NCBI RefSeq assembly: GCF_014695575.1
Contig: NZ_JACJOO010000085.1
Location: 1-39,252 of the forward strand
Direction of reading: 5' to 3'
DNA: 39,252 nt
From: Leptolyngbya sp. FACHB-8
GTDB taxonomy: Bacteria; Cyanobacteriota; Cyanobacteriia; Elainellales; Elainellaceae
Numbering within the stretch: position 1 is the stretch's first letter; every line of letters begins with the position of its first letter. The notes beneath the pieces are model-generated. The model was not told the origin of the DNA. It made no database searches and was given only the letters and a program-made list of their open reading frames with translations. Both the position numbers and the translations under genes were made by a program. Below are positions 34,932 through 39,252 of the stretch, piece after piece.

Positions 34932-35216
34932 ATGAACTCAAACGCTTCAGACTCCAAAGACTCTGTTTTCGTTACACCGGATCCGTCTCTGCTGCAATCA
35001 GACGAAAATAAGACCGATTTGAAGAAACAATATCCTGTTCCCGAAGAGGTTGTAGCGGGTGAGACTGATCTCCCTGAGTCGTCGAGTGGCGGTCCAACCT
35101 TTGATCCAGACGAAATTAGTCGAGGGGAAACTGATGCGGCGATCGCCTCAGACGATCGTAATCAGGAAAATCTGCTCAGTCGGCAGGTTGGAATTACGTT
35201 TCACTCAGGTAGCTGA
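34932..35216 (+). CDS. Small acidic hypothetical protein
   Basis: A 94-residue protein starts MNSNASDSKDSVFVTPDPSL and is rich in Asp, Glu, Ser and Pro throughout. A loose internal repeat is seen in EEVVAGETDLPESS and DEISRGETDAAIAS (the GETD core occurs twice). It is probably disordered. No family is recognised. The ATG at 34932 is preferred to a TTG at 34917. It lies between two palindromes (E1 and C2). It may be a real small protein linked to the Lys-rich gene upstream, or a lineage-specific frame. Confidence 0.5.
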   Translation: MNSNASDSKDSVFVTPDPSLLQSDENKTDLKKQYPVPEEVVAGETDLPESSSGGPTFDPDEISRGETDAAIASDDRNQENLLSRQVGITFHSGS

Positions 35217-35225
35217 TACTGCTTT

Positions 35226-35326
35226 CAGCGCTTTTCAAACACTTAAAACTTGGTTATTTTTGTGAGAGTCGCGCTCCGCGCGGCTCTCACAAAAATAACC
35301 GTGGCTGATTCAAGCGCAAAGCGCTG
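35226..35326. repeat. Palindromic repeat C2 (family C, 101 bp, inverted relative to C1)
   Basis: The ends are CAGCGCTTTTC and GCGCAAAGCGCTG. The core GGTTATTTTTGTGAGAG pairs with CTCTCACAAAAATAACC, apex TCC (GGA on the other strand). Compared with C1, two stem pairs are changed on both sides: G-C to A-T, and A-T to G-C. One unpaired change (a G/C pair to G/T type) is present near the apex. The next palindrome begins two bases on. Confidence 0.88.
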
Positions 35327-35327
35327 C

Positions 35328-35392
35328 AAAGAACTCAAATCTATAAAGAGCGGGGTGCTTAGCACCCCGCTCTTTATAGATTTGAGTTCTTT
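35328..35392. repeat. 65-nt near-perfect palindrome between convergent genes
   Basis: Arms of 32 nt (35328-35359 and 35361-35392) are fully complementary with a single spacer base; centre GGGGTGCTTAGCACCCC. It starts AAAGAACTCAAATC and ends in TTT, just before the PTPS stop codon. It is well placed as a two-way terminator, and it abuts repeat C2. Confidence 0.85.
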
Positions 35393-35395
35393 AAC

Positions 35396-36265
35396 TTAGA
35401 TCTTAGCGAGTTCGGGTTGTTCGGTTGCCTTATGCGTCGTTTCTTCCACAGGTAAACCAAACACTTCAGCAGAGTTATTGGGGCTTTCAATCAGCTTTAC
35501 TTTGTGTAGCTTGGCCCCAATGGTACGAATGGGTTGCTCGAGTAGATCGCGGATGTGAACGGCGATGTTTTCAGCGGTAGGAACCACCTTGCCGAAGTAA
35601 GGAATATCGTGGTTGAGAAAGGTGTGGTCAAAAGGCTCTACCACATACTCATCTACAGCTTTCTGGAAGGCCACCAAGTCTGCAATCATGCCAGTCCGCG
35701 GGTCAATCTCGCCCTTGATGGTGACTTCGAGGTGGTAGTTGTGTCCATGTCCATGCACTCGTGCACACTTGCCATAAATTTCCGTATTTTCTTCCAGGCT
35801 CAGATGCGGCAATGCAAGGCGATGAGCGGCACTGAAATGGGTGCTGATGGTGAGATAGGCTTCCATAGAGTTTCCTGCGTATTCGGCCCAGAGTTCGGGG
35901 TGTTCAAAAACCTGAATGTTGACAATCGGCAAATGTGGCGCAAGGCGGTTCCAAATGGCTAAAGCCAGGGCTTCCGTTGTCGGTAGCATGGCTTGAAATT
36001 CTGGCCAGACGTCGTTCAGGCACGAGAAATTGAGTTGACTAGTAACTTCGTGCTTAATGACGTGCTTGACGTCTGATAGGTTTAGCACCATCCCGTATTC
36101 ATCCAAATCCCCCTCCATTGCCACATAGAGCACGTAGTTGTGCCCATGGCCAGGGGAGTTGGTGCATAGCCCAAAGCGAGCAAAGTTCTCCGCATCGCTA
36201 AGTTCTGGCAACCAGTAACGGTGACTGGCGGAGAACTCAGCGCGTCGGTTAATAATGCATTTCAT
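35396..36265 (-). CDS. Tandem 6-pyruvoyl-tetrahydropterin synthase/QueD-family protein
   Basis: The 289-residue protein contains two PTPS domains in one chain, while the usual enzyme is 120-150 residues. Domain 1 (about 1-130): zinc ligands His15 (SASHRYW), His40 and His42 (PGHGHNY), catalytic-position Cys34. Domain 2 (about 135-272): His148 (FSAAHRLAL), His173 and His175 (HGHGHNY), Cys167 (GKCARVHG), and FDHTFLNH plus IESPNN near its end. Both domains keep the metal set. PTPS/QueD acts on dihydroneopterin triphosphate; the products go to tetrahydropterin (including cyanobacterial pterin glycosides) or to 7-deazaguanine. Which path applies is not settled by sequence. The C-terminal tail is short and charged. 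Confidence 0.87.
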   Translation of the reverse strand: MKCIINRRAEFSASHRYWLPELSDAENFARFGLCTNSPGHGHNYVLYVAMEGDLDEYGMVLNLSDVKHVIKHEVTSQLNFSCLNDVWPEFQAMLPTTEALALAIWNRLAPHLPIVNIQVFEHPELWAEYAGNSMEAYLTISTHFSAAHRLALPHLSLEENTEIYGKCARVHGHGHNYHLEVTIKGEIDPRTGMIADLVAFQKAVDEYVVEPFDHTFLNHDIPYFGKVVPTAENIAVHIRDLLEQPIRTIGAKLHKVKLIESPNNSAEVFGLPVEETTHKATEQPELAKI

Positions 36266-36355
36266 GGATTTCTGGGGTAAGAGGAGAACTGTTAAGTTCC
36301 ATTAACATTCCTTCTTTTAGGATAAACCGTTTTGAAGTGAGACTGGTTTATCAAT

Positions 36356-37282
36356 TCAGGTTGCCGATTTTTGTTGATCTACCGAAGGTGTGCGAGGGCT
36401 ACCCAAGCTTTGTAAATAAAGGGTGCCCACAGTTCCCAGAAATGTGAGGTAGGCGATCGCCTGCACTCTATACAACCGCTGGGTATACCCAAACAATGCC
36501 TTCAAAATCACCCCAGGAAATTTCTTATCAGGCAATACATCGCTGAAGTTCCACACCTGTGGCCCTAGGAAGCAGGAGCCTTGAGGGTTAGAACAGAGGT
36601 TGGCATATTGAGGAGCAACCTGGGCCAGTGCTGCGATCGCCCCGTCAAAGTGCCGCAGCATCGACACCACTAACCCTGCCACAATCAACAACAGCAGAAT
36701 TCCCATGACCTGGAAGAATCGACGCAAGTTGATTTTGATGCCCAGTTGAAAGAGCAAAAATCCAACAATGACCGCTCCGGCAAGCCCGGCGATCGCCCCT
36801 ACCGCTGGCATCCACCCGCCCGTAAACTGAGCCGCCAGAAAAAGTACGGTTTCGAACCCTTCCCGAAGGACGGCGATCGCAATCAGACTAAACACTCCCC
36901 ACGCTGCATTCTCCTGTTGCAGCAAGGTATTAACCGAGCCTTCCACTTCGCCCTTCAGAGCCCGGGCCTGACGGGTCATCCAGATCAGCATCCAACTGAG
37001 AAGGGCGATCGCGATGAGCCCAAATACTCCTTCCAACGCCAATTTCAGGACACGCCCATAGCTGGACTCATTCGCGGCTAGCCAGCCCAGTAACCCACTG
37101 AGCCCAATCCCAACCAGGACGCTGGCTCCAACACCGAACGCAATTCCGGCATACACCCATGGGATGAGCCGGCTTTGCTCGGCTTGCTTCAGATAGGCCA
37201 GCACGATGCCGACTACAAGCGCTGCTTCAACCCCTTCCCGTAAGGTCACGACAAACGGCGGTAATGCTGCCGCAATATCCAT
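36356..37282 (-). CDS. FTR1-family high-affinity iron permease
   Basis: The 308-residue membrane protein has seven hydrophobic segments. It has the two iron-translocation REGxE motifs: REGVE (15-19) at the end of the first helix start and REGFE (140-144) in the fourth helix. It resembles the permease EfeU/Ftr1 that works with a multicopper oxidase or EfeO/EfeB partners. None of those is adjacent here. The C-terminal part has a short loop with two Cys (NLCSNPQGSCFLGP, about 228-241), then a final helix (AIAYLTFLGTVGTLYL). The ATG at 37282 precedes the first conserved residues. No clear Fur box was read in the upstream 530 bp, which is instead occupied by two repeats. Confidence 0.92.
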   Translation of the reverse strand: MDIAAALPPFVVTLREGVEAALVVGIVLAYLKQAEQSRLIPWVYAGIAFGVGASVLVGIGLSGLLGWLAANESSYGRVLKLALEGVFGLIAIALLSWMLIWMTRQARALKGEVEGSVNTLLQQENAAWGVFSLIAIAVLREGFETVLFLAAQFTGGWMPAVGAIAGLAGAVIVGFLLFQLGIKINLRRFFQVMGILLLLIVAGLVVSMLRHFDGAIAALAQVAPQYANLCSNPQGSCFLGPQVWNFSDVLPDKKFPGVILKALFGYTQRLYRVQAIAYLTFLGTVGTLYLQSLGSPRTPSVDQQKSAT

Positions 37283-37420
37283 AGATTCTTTAACTGCTTG
37301 GCTACGTTTTGATCATATAGCGATCGCCCCTCACCATAGAGCCCACAACTCTATATGCATCGCTTTAGTCGTTCACCACCCTCCTACCTTCAAACAGGGG
37401 TAAACGTAAGCCGTCAAGTA

Positions 37421-37520
37421 CTAGTAGGCTGGGGCAGAAGTGTACAACCTATTTTTTGTGGTGGGTGCGAAGCACCCCACCACAAAAAATAGGCAACGAA
37501 CTTAGGCCGTAGCCTACTAG
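37421..37520. repeat. Palindromic repeat E2 (family E, 100 bp)
   Basis: It starts CTAGTAGGCTGGGGC and ends in GCCTACTAG. The stem CCTATTTTTTGTGG.../...CCACAAAAAATAGG closes on a GAA apex. One G is missing from the left of the apex (GGGTGC against GCACCCC), which explains the 100 bp against 101 bp of E1 and E3. The last CTAG (37517-37520) is also the first CTAG of E3. Confidence 0.85.
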
Positions 37521-37617
37521 TACGCTGAGGCGGAAATCCATCACCTATGTTTTTGTGTAGGGTGCGAAGCACCCTACACAAAAACATAGGTTGCGAACTT
37601 AGGCCGCAGCCTACTAG
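37517..37617. repeat. Palindromic repeat E3 (family E, 101 bp)
   Basis: The left arm is identical to that of E1 for more than 40 bases. One stem pair differs from E1 on both sides (G-C in E1, A-T here: GTGTGGGG/CCCCACAC against GTGTAGGG/CCCTACAC). The right outer arm has three further changes. It follows E2 directly, sharing one CTAG. E2 and E3 occupy about half of the divergent gap (37283-37812) between the iron permease and the PP-loop gene; no gene was seen in the rest. Confidence 0.87.
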
Positions 37618-37812
37618 TCTCTGTAAGTCATGAATTCTAGATAAAAAATGTCTGGAAAGGTAATCTATCTTACAGCAGATTTTTTAGCCTTTTTACGGAA
37701 GGTTCATCAAGCTGTGAAGAATTAATCCTGGCTTCCTCAAATCACAATCTTTGGAGGAGGAAATTTGTAACTTCGAATACAGCAGTTTATAAAAACTTTG
37801 CAGAGGCCCGCG

Positions 37813-39063
37813 ATGAAAGTCGTAAATCTACGAACAGAGGATCGGGGAGATTTGAAGCGCGCAGCAGCAACATTGCTGTGGGAAGATAACAAGCTGCCTT
37901 CGGAAGAGCTTTACATCGATGTTCCTGCCGCTTATGCAGAAGGCTTCTTTGCCAATCCCGATGCTTTTTTGGTTGCGGCTGCCATTCCGGCCATGTATTT
38001 TGGCGAGCAGCGCGTTTTTGTGGAAGGAGCTGTTTGCCCGACACTGAAGTATGGGATGCAGTCTGCCTTTCAATGGCTGCATCACTGGTATGGGATCGGC
38101 AACCCTCAGATTAGGATTGAGGCGGATGTGCAACACTCCGTTGAGCCCGTATCCCATCATCGTACGGCTTCCTTCTTTACAGGAGGTGTAGACTCCTGGT
38201 CTAACTTAATTCTGAATCACCTCAGTTATCCTCCTGACCATCCCGGCTTTATTCAGGACTGCTTTCTGGTTTACGGCGTGCAGCGGGTAAAACGCCATAA
38301 CTTTGAGCGGGCAGTGAAGGAATTTAAGCAGCTTGAGGCTGCTGCACAAGTCCGTTTTATTCCCGTTTACACCAATATTTACAGCCACATTATTGATCGC
38401 GACACCCGTTACAAATTCTGGCAGGAGGCGTACAACGGGCCTGCATTGATAGCGATCGCCCACGCCTTTGCAAACCGATACAGTGCTGTTTCCATCGCCT
38501 CCGGCAATGACATTCCGAACCTGGTGCCCCTGGGAACTCACCCGCTGCTGGATCCTTACCTCAGTAGTCATCGGCTCCGGATCACTCACGATGGCATAAC
38601 CCATTCGCGCCTGGACAAAACCCGGTTAATTACAGACTGCGATGTGGCGCTGCAAAACCTGCGCGTGTGCGATATGCCAGACATCCCGAGCGATCGCCAG
38701 AACTGCGGTCAGTGCGAGAAATGTGTGCGCACAACTGTAACCCTGGAAGCCCTGGGAGCCTTAAACCGAACTCAGGCGTTTCCCTACCAAAAGCTCTCCC
38801 GTCAAACACTGGCTCAAAAGTGCTACATCAAGCACTCAGGGATTGCCGTCATTTATGGGCAATTAATTCCTCAACTGGAAGCTCAGGGACGCCATGATCT
38901 GGCAGAGATCCTGCAAGCCAAGATCCGTCGCTATCGCATGGAAACGCTGGATCAGAAATACCTGAAGGGGTTGCTATTTGAAAGTTTGCGGCAGGCTAAA
39001 GCACTGCTCAAACGGGAGCGGGCACCTCAACCCATTGTAGAGAGCGTGCAGGATGTGACCTAG
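37813..39063 (+). CDS. PP-loop (adenine-nucleotide alpha hydrolase) protein with QueC-like Cys cluster
   Basis: The 416-residue protein has an N-terminal domain of unknown type (about 1-112). A PP-loop follows, FFTGGVDSW (121-129), the ATP-pyrophosphatase signature SGGxDS with Thr for Ser. Then come FLVYGVQRVKRHNFERA, PVYTNIYSHIIDRD, IASGNDIPNLVPLGTHPLLDP and a Cys cluster C286...C298-G-Q-C301-x2-C304 in VCDMPDIPSDRQNCGQCEKC. QueC has a similar C-x(n)-CGxC-x2-C zinc site, so a relation to QueC/ExsB is likely, but the protein is nearly twice as long. Activation of a carboxylate or amide with ATP is inference. The C-terminal 110 residues are helical. The start is the ATG at 37813; the frame opens earlier at TTG 37798. 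Confidence 0.78.
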   Translation: MKVVNLRTEDRGDLKRAAATLLWEDNKLPSEELYIDVPAAYAEGFFANPDAFLVAAAIPAMYFGEQRVFVEGAVCPTLKYGMQSAFQWLHHWYGIGNPQIRIEADVQHSVEPVSHHRTASFFTGGVDSWSNLILNHLSYPPDHPGFIQDCFLVYGVQRVKRHNFERAVKEFKQLEAAAQVRFIPVYTNIYSHIIDRDTRYKFWQEAYNGPALIAIAHAFANRYSAVSIASGNDIPNLVPLGTHPLLDPYLSSHRLRITHDGITHSRLDKTRLITDCDVALQNLRVCDMPDIPSDRQNCGQCEKCVRTTVTLEALGALNRTQAFPYQKLSRQTLAQKCYIKHSGIAVIYGQLIPQLEAQGRHDLAEILQAKIRRYRMETLDQKYLKGLLFESLRQAKALLKRERAPQPIVESVQDVT

Positions 39064-39074
39064 TGGTTTGTCAA

Positions 39075-39106
39075 TTTTAAGTGTGGGGTAACCCCACACT
39101 TAAAAA
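39075..39106. terminator. Hairpin after the PP-loop gene
   Basis: TTAAGTGTGGGGT pairs with ACCCCACACTTAA around a single base, extended by T- and A-rich flanks (39075-39106). It stands between the PP-loop gene and the convergent right-edge gene and probably ends both. Confidence 0.65.
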
Positions 39107-39147
39107 TTAAATTTAAGGAATTTTTGAGGGGTCGTAGACCAGCCCTT

Positions 39148-39252
39148 TCAAGGTGCTTTTTTATCTTTTTTAGATTTCGATTCACTCAGCAATCGAGCAG
39201 TGGAGACATGAGGTTTGTCTTTTTGCCGTTCGGGTTTTGGAACTTTCTTTTT
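39148..39252 (-). CDS. C-terminal part of a Lys-rich leftward gene cut by the window edge
   Basis: Reading leftward from the edge, 34 codons are open to a TGA at 39150-39148. They encode a strongly basic tail with text such as KKVPKPERQKDKPH and LLSESKSKKDKKAP. Lysine is over-represented, which suits a disordered nucleic-acid-binding end. The frame is short, so a chance reading cannot be excluded, but its end lies next to a two-way hairpin in the way expected for a real convergent gene. Confidence 0.45.
   Translation of the reverse strand, partial: KKKVPKPERQKDKPHVSTARLLSESKSKKDKKAP

Noticed and set aside
1-39252. CRISPR array
   Set aside because: No regularly spaced direct repeats; the repeats here are dispersed palindromes.
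1-39252. tRNA or rRNA genes
   Set aside because: T-loop-like strings (for example near 36855 and 39178) fall inside coding frames and no cloverleaf could be built.
1-39252. HIP1 octamers (GCGATCGC) as a new repeat
   Set aside because: This is the well-known cyanobacterial highly iterated palindrome; it is abundant here and used only as a lineage clue.

Overview
The window reads as a chromosomal segment of a cyanobacterium, probably from a filamentous or Leptolyngbya-like lineage (the lineage is inference). The HIP1 octamer GCGATCGC occurs dozens of times in genes on both strands. Several products are typically cyanobacterial: a PilT ATPase with a Pro-rich N-terminus, a KaiB-domain protein, a viroplasmin-type RNase H, an NADH-dehydrogenase/SelD fusion and a tandem 6-pyruvoyl-tetrahydropterin synthase. 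No rRNA, tRNA, CRISPR array, complete transposase or prophage gene was seen.

Layout. 1-4.2 kb: a cut-off leftward gene, then cutA, mtnA and dxs. 5-9.3 kb: pilT, a KaiB-domain protein and a NurA-type nuclease. 9.5-18 kb: a TpsB/Omp85-like outer-membrane protein, a large hybrid histidine kinase, a phytase-like esterase lipoprotein, an alpha/beta hydrolase broken by one in-frame amber codon, and an RNase H. 18.6-25.3 kb: a fatty acid desaturase overlapping a MetX-like hydrolase, a type III glutamine synthetase homologue, two linked conserved hypotheticals, the pyrH-frr pair and a peroxiredoxin-like protein. 25.8-32.1 kb: a rightward run with the NDH-SelD fusion, an unknown small gene, mnmH (tRNA 2-selenouridine synthase), a PH-like small protein, an RNA m5C methyltransferase and an MBL-fold hydrolase. 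32.2-39.2 kb: a membrane protein of unknown function, a protein with a Lys/His tail, a small acidic protein, tandem PTPS, an FTR1 iron permease, a PP-loop protein resembling QueC, and the end of a Lys-rich leftward gene.

Functional links. SelD and MnmH together support selenophosphate production for 2-selenouridine in tRNA. pyrH and frr form the classical overlapping pair. The desaturase and MetX-like genes overlap by ATGA and are probably translationally coupled. Most other neighbours look like independent housekeeping or accessory units.

The most striking content is intergenic. At least five families of roughly 100-bp imperfect palindromes (called A to E here) are scattered through the window. 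Copies of one family have nearly the same length: B 103/103 bp, C 101/101 bp, E 101/100/101 bp. Copies differ in part by paired substitutions that keep the stem intact. Families with unrelated arms share one apex: a three-base loop of type GNA (GAA or GGA) closed by C-G, always on one defined strand. Two E copies sit head to tail and share a single CTAG. This looks like a set of small, structure-selected, non-autonomous repeats, and it is the best candidate here for an undescribed system.
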